The notes: generated by a model from the sequence alone, not told the origin. Shown: positions 1-7,020, counted from the stretch's first letter. The stretch is DNA of 13,156 bases from Chitinophagales bacterium (GCA_014380545.1 JACMJP010000046.1:1-13156); one strand, 5' to 3'. Translations and numbers: made by a program.

Positions 1-388
1 CAATGTTGGGCGGAAGACAATTAAATACATCCATGATATGATGAAACTTCACAGAATATTTTTGTACAATTTCCATCGGTTCCACCTGTTCTAATTTCGC
101 CTGCGCAGAAATCCTGTCGCCGGTTTCACCGCTTGTACTTTCAACATGCCCTGCATCTGTAATATTTCTCACATAGCGCACTTTATATCCAAGGTGTGTT
201 AAATAGCGGAGCATAAGATCATACATTACAAAACTTCTGCAGTTGCCGAGGTGTGGTTCATTATATACCGTTGGACCGCAGGCATACATTCCAACAAAAG
301 GAGCATTTAAAGGAATAAATTTTTCTTTTTGTTTTGATAACGTATTAAAAACAAATAATTCGTTTTGATGGAATAACTCTTTTTGCAT
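1..388 (-). CDS. cysS: Cysteinyl-tRNA synthetase, N-terminal part (runs off left edge)
   Basis: This gene charges tRNA-Cys with cysteine, an essential cytoplasmic step in translation. Only the first 129 codons are in the window. The Rossmann-fold catalytic core is clear: YACGPTVYNEPHLGNCRSF at residues 35-53 holds the zinc-ligand Cys37 and the class I HIGH-type signature as HLGN (46-49), followed by RYVRNITDAGH (71-81), typical of CysRS. The KMSKS region lies outside the window. The ATG at 388 is chosen because the family match begins soon after it and no other in-frame start is near. There is no Shine-Dalgarno sequence, as usual in Bacteroidota. A perfect TATCTTTG -7 element at 401-394 would put the transcript start almost on the start codon. 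The terminator of the upstream lipoprotein gene ends just before this promoter, so cysS is probably its own unit. The identification is very secure. Confidence 0.96.
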   Translation of the reverse strand, partial: MQKELFHQNELFVFNTLSKQKEKFIPLNAPFVGMYACGPTVYNEPHLGNCRSFVMYDLMLRYLTHLGYKVRYVRNITDAGHVESTSGETGDRISAQAKLEQVEPMEIVQKYSVKFHHIMDVFNCLPPNI

Positions 389-393
389 GATGG

Positions 394-427
394 CAAAGAT
401 AAAGAGATTGAGGAAAGTGATTGACAA
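394..427 (-). promoter_or_regulatory. Candidate cysS promoter, possibly giving a leaderless mRNA
   Basis: On the minus strand a perfect TAnnTTTG element (TATCTTTG, 401-394) lies 23 bases after a TTG (427-425), which fits the upper end of the usual Bacteroidota -33/-7 spacing. Transcription would start around 387-390, next to the cysS ATG at 388. Either the message is leaderless or the true promoter is elsewhere. Confidence 0.4.
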
Positions 428-465
428 TAAAAAAGGTAAGTGCAACATGGGGGATTGCACTTGCC
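426..465 (-). terminator. Rho-independent terminator of the small lipoprotein gene
   Basis: An 11-base inverted repeat (435-445 with 455-465, loop of 9) has one mismatched pair when read on the minus strand. It is followed by six T (434-429). It lies about 60 bases after the stop of the 525-737 gene and just upstream of the cysS promoter, so it should separate the two units. Confidence 0.75.
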
Positions 466-524
466 TGCGAATAACATTATATTAAAACTATCAGATTTTT
501 TATGTCCTGAAAAATTATCAAGTA

Positions 525-737
525 TCATTCAATCTCATGGGTTTGGACTTCGTCAGAAATTTGCTGATGAACATAATCATAATTGAAATCAACATTATCA
601 TCATGAGTTCCGATACCGGTATTAAATTCTTTTACTGGTTTCTTATCCGGAATCGGTAATTCTCCTTTTTCACAGCCCGCAATCGTAAGTAATGTTGCTG
701 AAATAAATAACAGCTTTCTGAATATTTTAATTTTCAT
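525..737 (-). CDS. Small predicted lipoprotein (70 residues) of unknown function
   Basis: I do not recognise the family. The protein has a lipoprotein signal: basic KIKIFRK, a hydrophobic stretch LLFISATLLTIA, and a lipobox IAGC with the acylated Cys at residue 22. The mature part is only about 49 residues, starts CEKGELPIPDKKP, and ends in an acidic, His-containing stretch with THDDNVDFNYDY at 44-55. It should be anchored in a membrane facing the periplasm or the cell surface. An in-frame ATG at 776 exists, but the ATG at 737 is preferred because it puts the signal peptide at the N-terminus. The CEKGELPIP beginning resembles the start of some HmuY-like Bacteroidota lipoproteins, but the HmuY domain is absent. 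Its promoter carries the same operator as the two subtilase genes, which ties it functionally to them. It has its own leader hairpin and its own terminator. The gene call is fairly secure; the function is unknown. Confidence 0.75.
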   Translation of the reverse strand: MKIKIFRKLLFISATLLTIAGCEKGELPIPDKKPVKEFNTGIGTHDDNVDFNYDYVHQQISDEVQTHEIE

Positions 738-809
738 TATTAAGGATTTAATATTAAATAATTTGTGCTTACTCATTTCATGGAATTTCAGCTGTCACCC
801 AATTTTAAT

Positions 810-834
810 TTACTGCCTATATCAGAGGCAGTAA
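810..834 (-). other. Hairpin in the leader of the lipoprotein mRNA
   Basis: A perfect 9-base inverted repeat (810-818 with 826-834, loop of 7) lies between the predicted promoter (-7 at 904-897) and the start codon at 737, inside a leader of about 155 bases. No T run follows on the minus strand, so it is not a standard terminator. It could affect stability or translation. The role is not known. Confidence 0.5.
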
Positions 835-896
835 GAAAATCATTTATGCTTTCAGATTTTGCATCATTGTAAAAAATAAAAGGGAAAATGATAATA

Positions 897-946
897 CAAA
901 ATTAAATTGATGTGAATTAAGAATCAATCACCAAAACAGGTGAATT
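897..946 (-). promoter_or_regulatory. Operator-promoter module of the lipoprotein gene (copy 1)
   Basis: Read on the minus strand this is AATTCACC, six bases, GGTGATTG, 20 bases, TAATTTTG. TCACC and GGTGA form a dyad centred at 935.5. The last TTG of the dyad is the -33 box and TAATTTTG is a perfect -7 box. The layout is the same, to the base, as the module in front of the plus-strand subtilase at 2451-2500. Overlap with the -33 box suits either a class II activator or a repressor. The rest of the 738-1075 gap holds the leader hairpin and the subtilase terminator, and I see no gene in it. Confidence 0.75.
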
Positions 947-1001
947 AATAACCACTTATGAATTTCATATCTTAATTTTAGCTTTATTCAAAATCACAAA
1001 T

Positions 1002-1035
1002 AAAAAAACAAGTGTAAAAGGACTCTACACTTGTT
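1002..1035 (-). terminator. Rho-independent terminator of the minus-strand subtilase
   Basis: A perfect 10-base stem (1007-1016 with 1026-1035, loop of 9) is followed on the minus strand by seven T (1008-1002). It begins about 40 bases after the subtilase stop at 1076. It should isolate this gene from the lipoprotein gene downstream. Confidence 0.85.
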
Positions 1036-1075
1036 GCTTCTACCGTACCTATATAAAGGAGAGAGAATTCAATGG

Positions 1076-2272
1076 CTAATTTGTTGCTGCATCACAATTA
1101 ATAATTCCATTTCCAAAAATCGCATTATCATCATCACTTTGAGTTGAAGTATTTCTCAGTTTAAATAAAATCTCAGCCGGAGAAATACCCGGAAATTTTT
1201 GTTTTACTAAAGCAGCAGCTCCGGCAGCATGCGGGGTTGCCATGCTTGATCCGCTTAATATAGCATAACTATTATTCAAGTATGTTGAATAAACATTTAC
1301 ACCCGGCGCAACAATACTTGCCTTGTTATATAAATTTTCCATTGAGGAAAAATCGGCAATCATTTTTTTATTATTAATAGCGCCAACTGCAATTGCGCCA
1401 TAAGAATTTGCAGAATTAATTGCATCGCCCATACAATTTCCTGATGCGCATACAACAGTAACACCTGCAACCAGCATTAAATACACCGCATTCTGATAAG
1501 CAACTGAATATGTAGCAACGCCACCTAAACTCATATTTACAATATCCATATTATTATCTTTTGCCCATGCCATACCTGCAAGAACAGAAGTTAAGCTTCC
1601 TTTTCCAACATCATTTAAAACTTTAACTGCAAATAAATTCGCATCCGGGGCAACACCTTTTATCCCATTAATATTATTTCCTGCTGCGATAATTCCGGCA
1701 CAATGCGTCCCGTGCCCGTTGCCATCCTGATAAGCAACAGAACCTGAAACAAAAGAAACACCACCGGAAATTATCACATCAGAATGACTTGCAATTCCTG
1801 TATCCAGAACTGCAACTTTGATATTTTTACCGGTGATGCCTTTGCTCCATGCTTGTGGTGCTTTCACTAAATCTATATTCCATGTAATTGATTTATCAGT
1901 TAAAGAGAAACTGAAATCAGCGTACCGAACAGATTCATGTTTTAAGGGTGATAGCAGAGATATAGTTGGTTTTGTTTGTGTTTCAAATTGGTTAATTAAA
2001 TCAGCAGCAACTATTTGTTTATCTTCTTCAATTGCTATTATCTGTGCATCATTATTTAATTTTTCAACCTCTTTATCCGTAAGTGAAATGGATGAGCTGC
2101 CTAAGCCATGGAAATGAAATATATCATTTTCATGAATTACTTTTCCTGAAGATAAGTATGTAACTGCATCATGAATTGTAGTATCCTTAATACTTAAAAT
2201 CTTAGAAACATCCCGTGCGGAAATATTTCCATTTTTATAAGTTATCACATATCGTTTTTGGGATGTATTCAT
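1076..2272 (-). CDS. Subtilisin-like serine protease (family S8) with propeptide, no signal peptide
   Basis: This is a 398-residue peptidase with the full catalytic set: Asp157 in VAVLDTG, His187 in GHGTHCAG, oxyanion Asn279 in ASGN, and nucleophile Ser343 in GSSMATPHAAG. Residues about 7-88 look like an I9-type inhibitory propeptide (YVITYKNG near the start, IIAIEEDKQIV near the end), so it is probably made as a zymogen that cleaves itself near residue 100-130. The N-terminus (MNTSQKRYVITY) has no hydrophobic segment, and there is no T9SS tail at the C-terminus. The protein therefore looks intracellular or exported by an unseen route, which is unusual for a propeptide-bearing subtilase. It is transcribed divergently from a second subtilase and shares an operator type with it and with the lipoprotein gene. 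A terminator follows. The protease assignment is very secure; substrate and location are unknown. Confidence 0.95.
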   Translation of the reverse strand: MNTSQKRYVITYKNGNISARDVSKILSIKDTTIHDAVTYLSSGKVIHENDIFHFHGLGSSSISLTDKEVEKLNNDAQIIAIEEDKQIVAADLINQFETQTKPTISLLSPLKHESVRYADFSFSLTDKSITWNIDLVKAPQAWSKGITGKNIKVAVLDTGIASHSDVIISGGVSFVSGSVAYQDGNGHGTHCAGIIAAGNNINGIKGVAPDANLFAVKVLNDVGKGSLTSVLAGMAWAKDNNMDIVNMSLGGVATYSVAYQNAVYLMLVAGVTVVCASGNCMGDAINSANSYGAIAVGAINNKKMIADFSSMENLYNKASIVAPGVNVYSTYLNNSYAILSGSSMATPHAAGAAALVKQKFPGISPAEILFKLRNTSTQSDDDNAIFGNGIINCDAATN

Positions 2273-2327
2273 TTTAATTAACTGTTACTAAGTATTCACA
2301 GATTTATATATCTGCAAAAAGATGATG

Positions 2328-2378
2328 CAATATTACTGTGTCAACATAGTGCCAGTCAATCCCCAATATTGGTGAGTT
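2328..2378 (-). promoter_or_regulatory. Operator-promoter module of the minus-strand subtilase (copy 2)
   Basis: Read on the minus strand this is AACTCACC, AATATT, GGGGATTG, 21 bases, TAATATTG. The dyad is centred at 2367.5 and has one changed base in the right half (GGGGA for GGTGA). The -7 box has one mismatch to TAnnTTTG, and the spacer is one base longer than in the other copies. Transcription would begin near 2321, giving a leader of about 49 bases before the ATG at 2272. Confidence 0.65.
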
Positions 2379-2450
2379 TCAGAAGTTTATTACCTGTAAA
2401 TGGTGAAGAAGACAAATTATTTTAAATACTGAAGAATTCAACTCTATGAA

Positions 2451-2500
2451 AAATCACCGATATTGGTGATTGTTTGATTTACAAAAACTCTTTACATTTG
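2451..2500 (+). promoter_or_regulatory. Operator-promoter module of the plus-strand subtilase operon (copy 3)
   Basis: The sequence is AAATCACC, GATATT, GGTGATTG, 20 bases, TACATTTG. The dyad AATCACC/GGTGATT is perfect over seven bases per arm and centred at 2461.5. The TTG at 2470-2472 serves as the -33 box and TACATTTG (2493-2500) is a perfect -7 box. Transcription would start near 2507, about 14 bases before the ATG at 2521. This is the best copy of the module and probably drives the subtilase and the genes behind it. Confidence 0.8.
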
Positions 2501-2520
2501 AAATTCATAAACAACCACTT

Positions 2521-3666
2521 ATGGCAAACCAGAAAAAAAAGCCGGTGAAATCTGCCGGAGAAAAAGTGAATCAGGGTACTGAAGAATTAAAATTACCTGA
2601 TGAAATAAAGTTTTATCCCGATATTATTGACTTTTATAAAAATGGTCAAACCGCATTTGCGCCACATCCTATACCACTGGAAAAAGATTTAGAAAAAATA
2701 AAGGAAGCCATTGAAAAAGGTGAATACATTGCTCCTGTTTCATTACTTGAAACTAAAAAAATGAAATGGGATGGCAGCGGGTCTGTTATTGCAATTTTAG
2801 ATACCGGAGTGTTTGATATGCATGATGATTTAAAAGGGCAGGTTCTCAGTAAGATAAATTACATGGGTCATGAAATAGGTGATGTGGATGACATGCAGGG
2901 ACATGGCACTCACCTGGCGGGTATTATGGTTGGAAAAAATAAAAGCGGTATTCGGGGGCTTAACGGAATTGCTCAGGGAGCAAAAATTTTATCAATAAAA
3001 GTTACGCAAAAAAAATATTCTAATACTGCATGGTATAAAATTGCAGATGGTCTTGAAAGGATAATTGAGTACAATTTAAATGTAAAAACAAAACAAAAGA
3101 TAACAATCGTTTTAATTGCATTTAATGCTTTTGATAATGTGGATACAGATATGTGTACCTGTCATCACCGTTTATCAATGCTAATAGAAAAACTTTACGA
3201 GGACAAAATTCCTGTGATAGTATCAGGAGGAAACAGTTATCTAAAATTCAAAAAAGAAGGCCTCGCATATCCTGCACATATTGATCATGTAATTGCAGTA
3301 GGTGCCTCAGATAATACAAAAACATCAACAATCACTTCATCAAACCTCACCTATTTTACGCAGGGAATAACGCATAACAATTCAACCTTTAAAAATATAT
3401 TTCTGTGCGCCCCCGGTGCTAAAACAAATTCATGCAGTATTTCAGGTGGATATACTGAATTGCAAGGCAGCAGCCAGGCCGCAGCAGTTATGGCAGGGGT
3501 GGTAGCGCTCATGCAACAACGTTTCAGAATTGGCGCAGTGCTGCCAACCGTACAATTGATACAGGATAAATTAATGCAAAAAGCTGATGTAAAGCGAAAT
3601 AATTTAGCCCGTCATTTAACAGGCAAAAACTTTCGCCATGTGAATGCAAAAAATGTAGTTAGATAA
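2521..3666 (+). CDS. Divergent subtilisin-like serine protease (family S8), no signal peptide
   Basis: This 381-residue S8 peptidase keeps all active-site residues: Asp94 in AILDTG, His128 in GHGTHLAG, Asn238 in SGGN and Ser318 in GSSQAAAVMAG. The Ser motif is unusual. The common GTSMAxPHVAG has become GSSQAAAVMAG, losing the Met, Pro and His found in most subtilases. Residues 1-80 are lysine- and glutamate-rich and are not an obvious I9 propeptide. There is no signal peptide or sorting tail. A Cys-His cluster CTCHH at 212-216 lies in an insert between the His and Asn motifs. The ATG at 2521 is preferred over an upstream in-frame TTG because it sits 14 bases after the predicted transcript start and the extra residues would overlap the promoter. 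Two paralogous unknown proteins follow at 30 and 53 bases, which suggests an operon. It is probably active; the substrate is unknown. Confidence 0.92.
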   Translation: MANQKKKPVKSAGEKVNQGTEELKLPDEIKFYPDIIDFYKNGQTAFAPHPIPLEKDLEKIKEAIEKGEYIAPVSLLETKKMKWDGSGSVIAILDTGVFDMHDDLKGQVLSKINYMGHEIGDVDDMQGHGTHLAGIMVGKNKSGIRGLNGIAQGAKILSIKVTQKKYSNTAWYKIADGLERIIEYNLNVKTKQKITIVLIAFNAFDNVDTDMCTCHHRLSMLIEKLYEDKIPVIVSGGNSYLKFKKEGLAYPAHIDHVIAVGASDNTKTSTITSSNLTYFTQGITHNNSTFKNIFLCAPGAKTNSCSISGGYTELQGSSQAAAVMAGVVALMQQRFRIGAVLPTVQLIQDKLMQKADVKRNNLARHLTGKNFRHVNAKNVVR

Positions 3667-3696
3667 AAAAAATCAATTAACCTTAAAATTTATTAT

Positions 3697-4329
3697 ATGC
3701 CTTTACTCATTGGAAAACCCTATGTATATTTAAAAGAAACAGCCACTTCGAAAGAATTAAGTGTTGCTGTATTATGCACATCACTTGCTATTGATACCAT
3801 GGTTGTGCAAAACAATACATTGGTTGTAAAGTACAAAATAACCACTACCGGAGTAATCACCGAAAAATTTGATGTAGATCGACTAATTACAACTGCAACA
3901 TATACAAAAGTAATAGTAAAATTATATGATAAAAATACAGGTGTATTAAAAGGAAGCACTACTATTCCGTTCGTTACTGCTCCCCCTGTAGGAGAAAATG
4001 CTGCATACTATTCGGATTTGTATAAAGTATTTTGTTATTTACAAGCAGTGCCCACAGTAGGCACACATTTTTATTTTTATGTCAATATGGATGCGGGATA
4101 CAAATTACCTGTAAATTTTACACAGATTTCCCAGCTCCCGTTAGAAAATAAAGTGATAGTATATTATGATCAAATTTCAGGCGGTTCAGGCGGCCCATCA
4201 TATGGTGATTTTATTCCACCAGACCCTTCAACATATAACCGGATTGAAGTAAAAGTTAGAAATAACACAACAACAAAAGGCAAAGGAACAACAGACCAGG
4301 AAACTGCTGATTCATCAGGAGACAATTAA
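3697..4329 (+). CDS. Unknown protein A, paralogue of the next gene, conserved TKGKGTTDQ tail
   Basis: I do not recognise this 210-residue protein. It has no signal peptide or membrane segment and is rich in alternating hydrophobic residues (TLVVKYKITT, TKVIVKLYD), which suggests a beta-sandwich fold. It is a clear paralogue of the downstream protein. Shared blocks, in order, are the PYVYLKE start with a conserved Cys27, LVVKY at 42-46, VLKG at 83-86, QISQLPLENKVIVYYD at 143-158, a glycine patch GGSGG at 162-166, IEVKVRNN at 183-190, and TKGKGTTDQ at 193-201 followed by an acidic end. It starts 30 bases after the subtilase stop, so it is probably in the same operon. It could be a substrate, inhibitor or binding partner of the protease, but nothing in the sequence decides this. 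There is no Shine-Dalgarno sequence. Confidence 0.85.
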   Translation: MPLLIGKPYVYLKETATSKELSVAVLCTSLAIDTMVVQNNTLVVKYKITTTGVITEKFDVDRLITTATYTKVIVKLYDKNTGVLKGSTTIPFVTAPPVGENAAYYSDLYKVFCYLQAVPTVGTHFYFYVNMDAGYKLPVNFTQISQLPLENKVIVYYDQISGGSGGPSYGDFIPPDPSTYNRIEVKVRNNTTTKGKGTTDQETADSSGDN

Positions 4330-4382
4330 GTTATTTTTAATCTAAAAAAAAATATTTTTTAACTATTTAAATAATAATAAAA

Positions 4383-5012
4383 ATGGAACCATTGAAACCT
4401 TACATTTGGGTAAATGAAAATGCAAACCCAAAAGTTGTTACCGTCATGGTAAATTGTACTACAGCAAACGGAAATTTTGATCTGCACTTTTTATCATCGC
4501 AGGATGATCTAAACAACCACAAACAACTTATTGTAAAATATCAGCTAATGGCCGGGAGTGGAGGGATTACCAGTAGGGATTTTATTTTAAATGCTGCAAA
4601 TAATTACACAAACCAGGATAAAATAAAAATAGAAGTTTATTCTTCCGGCAATAATCCTGTTTTAAAAGGAATGGCTATTGCATTGCTTAACATTAATGGA
4701 TTTAGTGCAAACCCGAATAAACCCATGTGCTGGATAAAAAATAATCCCGTGAATAATACTAAAGAAATATTTTTCAGGGTAAATCAATTAACAGAGCAAA
4801 TACCTGTTAATCCATCAACGATCCAGCAAATTCCAAATCTAAATAAACTAATTCTTTATTATGACATGAATGGGGGTGCAGGCGGAGATTGTGAACGCTC
4901 TTATAATTTATCCGCATACAGTGATTATAATTTAGTTGAGATTCAAATAAGGAATAACGCATTAACAAAAGGAAAAGGAACAACTGACCAGGATAGTGCA
5001 GATAATCCCTGA
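4383..5012 (+). CDS. Unknown protein B, paralogue of the preceding gene, same TKGKGTTDQ tail
   Basis: This 209-residue protein is the tandem partner of protein A and equally unknown to me. Matching blocks are KPYIWVNENA near the start with Cys25, LIVKY at 49-53, VLKG at 93-96, IQQIPNLNKLILYYD at 147-161, GGAGG at 164-168, VEIQIRNN at 185-192, and TKGKGTTDQ at 195-203 with an acidic end. The middle (about 30-130) is much more diverged than the C-terminal half. It has no signal peptide or membrane segment. It lies 53 bases after protein A, across an A/T-only stretch with no convincing terminator, and upstream of the sensor kinase. The tail is the most conserved part of the pair even at DNA level, which points to selection on that end. 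The pair probably arose by duplication and then specialised. The gene is real; the function is unknown. Confidence 0.85.
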   Translation: MEPLKPYIWVNENANPKVVTVMVNCTTANGNFDLHFLSSQDDLNNHKQLIVKYQLMAGSGGITSRDFILNAANNYTNQDKIKIEVYSSGNNPVLKGMAIALLNINGFSANPNKPMCWIKNNPVNNTKEIFFRVNQLTEQIPVNPSTIQQIPNLNKLILYYDMNGGAGGDCERSYNLSAYSDYNLVEIQIRNNALTKGKGTTDQDSADNP

Positions 5013-5094
5013 ATTAAATTAAAAGCATAACTTTAAGAGAAAGATATTGGAATAAAATATTTTGGATTTTACAAAAGAAATAAAATCATGCAGA

Positions 5095-7020
5095 ATGCTA
5101 TCAAAATATTTTATTTTGATGCTGTTGTGTTCCTATATTTTTTCCTGTAATAATCGAAATCCGGAAGTTGTTTTTAAACTTCCGCCTGCTAAAAAAAATT
5201 CACTAGAAATCATAATTGACTCACTCAATCAAAAAAGCTGGGATTTCAGAAATTCTAATAGGGATTCATTAAAATTTTATGCCTTATTAGCAATTGAAAA
5301 ATCTGAAAAAATAAATTATGTATTCGGTTTGGCAGACGGATATAGCAGATTAGGGCACTACGAAAGAGAAAAAGAAAATTATAATAATTCATTAAATAAC
5401 TACAGAAGAAGTTTAGAATATAGATTGTTGTTAGATAGTGCTATTCTTATCGCAAGAACCTATTCATCTATTGGAAATGTATTTATGGACTCTGAAATTT
5501 ATGATTCATCTGTTTATTATCATAACAAAGCAATTGCAATTGCAGATTCAGTTAAAAATTATAAGGAGAAAGCAAACTTCTTAAATAATATGGGTACAAC
5601 ACAGGATAATTTTTTATTTTATGAAAAAGCTTTGGGCTCTTACTCACAAGCCCTTAAACTAAGGGAAGAATCAGGAGATGATCGTGAATCAATATTGCAG
5701 TCTTACATCAATATAGGATCTGCATATTACAATCTGGGTGAATATGATTCTGCACTTTTGTTTTTGCGAAAAGTAATCACTGAATCAAAAATTTTAAAGC
5801 CCCGTAGCGTTGCTAAAGCTTACAATAATGCCGGTCTTAATTACCAAGATCTTGACATCCCAGATAGCGCTGAATATTGTTTCAGGCAAGCCATTGAAAA
5901 TTATCGTTTAGCCGATGATAAAGATGGAATAAGCAAAGGTTTAAGTAACCTTGGAATTTTATGTATGGAAGAAAAAAAAGAAGATGAGTGTATTAAATAT
6001 CTTTTGGAAAGTACTGAACTTGCAAAAGAAGATAGCTCTTTTAGTTTACTCGCCACTAACTATCCTTATATCGGCGATTATTATAAAAATAAAAATCAAA
6101 ACAACATTGCAGTAAAATATTATTCAGAAGCAATCCGATGCGATTCAATTGTACATATGCAAACTGATAAGCAACTCCGCAGTTATACAGATATTCAAAC
6201 AAATTTTGAAAAAGAAAAAGCAAGGCTTGAGACAGAAAAAGCAAGACAGGAATTTTTACTAAAAGAACAAAAACAAATAGCAGAGACTCAAAAAGAAAAA
6301 CTCATTCTAAAAATCATCATCGGATCTGCTATAGCGAGCATTGTAATTCTGTTTTTATTATTTAACCGCCGGCAATTGCGCAAAAAAATCGAATACCAGA
6401 AAAAACTTGCGCAGGACCGTACCCGCATTAGCAGCGACCTGCATGATGATATTGGCGCTGCACTCAGCAGCATAAGTATGTACAGTGATGTTGTGAAAAT
6501 GCAGGTGGAAAATAAACAGTTTGATGATGCAAATCATTTGCTTACTGATATTGCTTCCACATCCAGAGAACTGATGGATAACATGAGCGACCTTGTTTGG
6601 GCAATCAACCCGAGAAATGACAGCTATGAAAAAATTATTCAGCGCACAAAATCATTTGCGCATCGTATTTTGCAAACAAAAAATATTCAATTACAATTTT
6701 CAGCATCCGATAATTTGCAAAATATAAACATGCCGATGGAAGTGCGCCATAACTTATTTATGATTTACAAGGAAGCAATTAATAATGCAGCAAAATATTC
6801 TGAAGCGAAAAATGTTACTATGGATATTCAGCGAACAGATAAAAAAATAATTTCCAAAATAACGGATGATGGAAAAGGCTTTGAAATGAAGGGAGATAAA
6901 GAAGGAAACGGATTAAAAAATATGAAACGAAGGGCTGAAGAAATTTATTCCGCCTTTAGCATGGAGTCAACTCCGGGTAAAGGAACCCAGATAGAAGTAA
7001 TTTATTCCCTCAATACATGA
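5095..7020 (+). CDS. TPR-containing membrane sensor histidine kinase (HisKA_3 / NarL-UhpB type)
   Basis: This is a 641-residue sensor kinase. The N-terminus (MLSKYFILMLLCSYIFSC) is a signal sequence with a weak lipobox ending at Cys18. Residues about 40-350 form a TPR array (repeated A..Y..LG...A...Y..A patterns) that should lie in the periplasm. A charged coiled coil (about 368-402) leads to one membrane helix (about 404-423). The cytoplasmic part has a HisKA_3 dimerisation domain with phospho-acceptor His450 in SDLHDDIGA, then a HATPase_c domain: N box with EAINNAAKYS (560-569), DDGKGFE (591-597) and GNGLKNM (604-610). The ATG at 5095 is chosen over an upstream in-frame TTG at 5062 because it places the signal sequence at the start. 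The response regulator follows 66 bases later. The ligand read by the TPR domain is unknown, and its genetic neighbours suggest it controls the subtilase locus. Confidence 0.93.
   Translation: MLSKYFILMLLCSYIFSCNNRNPEVVFKLPPAKKNSLEIIIDSLNQKSWDFRNSNRDSLKFYALLAIEKSEKINYVFGLADGYSRLGHYEREKENYNNSLNNYRRSLEYRLLLDSAILIARTYSSIGNVFMDSEIYDSSVYYHNKAIAIADSVKNYKEKANFLNNMGTTQDNFLFYEKALGSYSQALKLREESGDDRESILQSYINIGSAYYNLGEYDSALLFLRKVITESKILKPRSVAKAYNNAGLNYQDLDIPDSAEYCFRQAIENYRLADDKDGISKGLSNLGILCMEEKKEDECIKYLLESTELAKEDSSFSLLATNYPYIGDYYKNKNQNNIAVKYYSEAIRCDSIVHMQTDKQLRSYTDIQTNFEKEKARLETEKARQEFLLKEQKQIAETQKEKLILKIIIGSAIASIVILFLLFNRRQLRKKIEYQKKLAQDRTRISSDLHDDIGAALSSISMYSDVVKMQVENKQFDDANHLLTDIASTSRELMDNMSDLVWAINPRNDSYEKIIQRTKSFAHRILQTKNIQLQFSASDNLQNINMPMEVRHNLFMIYKEAINNAAKYSEAKNVTMDIQRTDKKIISKITDDGKGFEMKGDKEGNGLKNMKRRAEEIYSAFSMESTPGKGTQIEVIYSLNT

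Noticed and set aside
307..528. Minus-strand reading frame of 73 codons overlapping the cysS start
   Set aside because: It runs through the cysS coding region in another frame and through the terminator hairpin, and it has no protein-like features beyond a low-complexity composition.
525..737. Assignment of the small lipoprotein to the HmuY family
   Set aside because: Only the CEKGELPIP start resembles some members. The protein ends where the HmuY domain would begin.
1818..2117. Plus-strand reading frame of 99 codons inside the minus-strand subtilase
   Set aside because: It is fully antisense to a strongly supported protease gene, with no recognisable domain.
4330..4382. A/T-rich palindrome (A run, TA, T run) between proteins A and B as a terminator
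   Set aside because: The stem would be A-T only, with no GC pairs or loop, so it is too weak. It is better seen as ordinary AT-rich intergenic DNA.
5062..5094. Upstream TTG start for the sensor kinase
   Set aside because: It would put 11 mostly polar residues before the signal sequence, while the ATG at 5095 begins it directly. A TTG start cannot be excluded.
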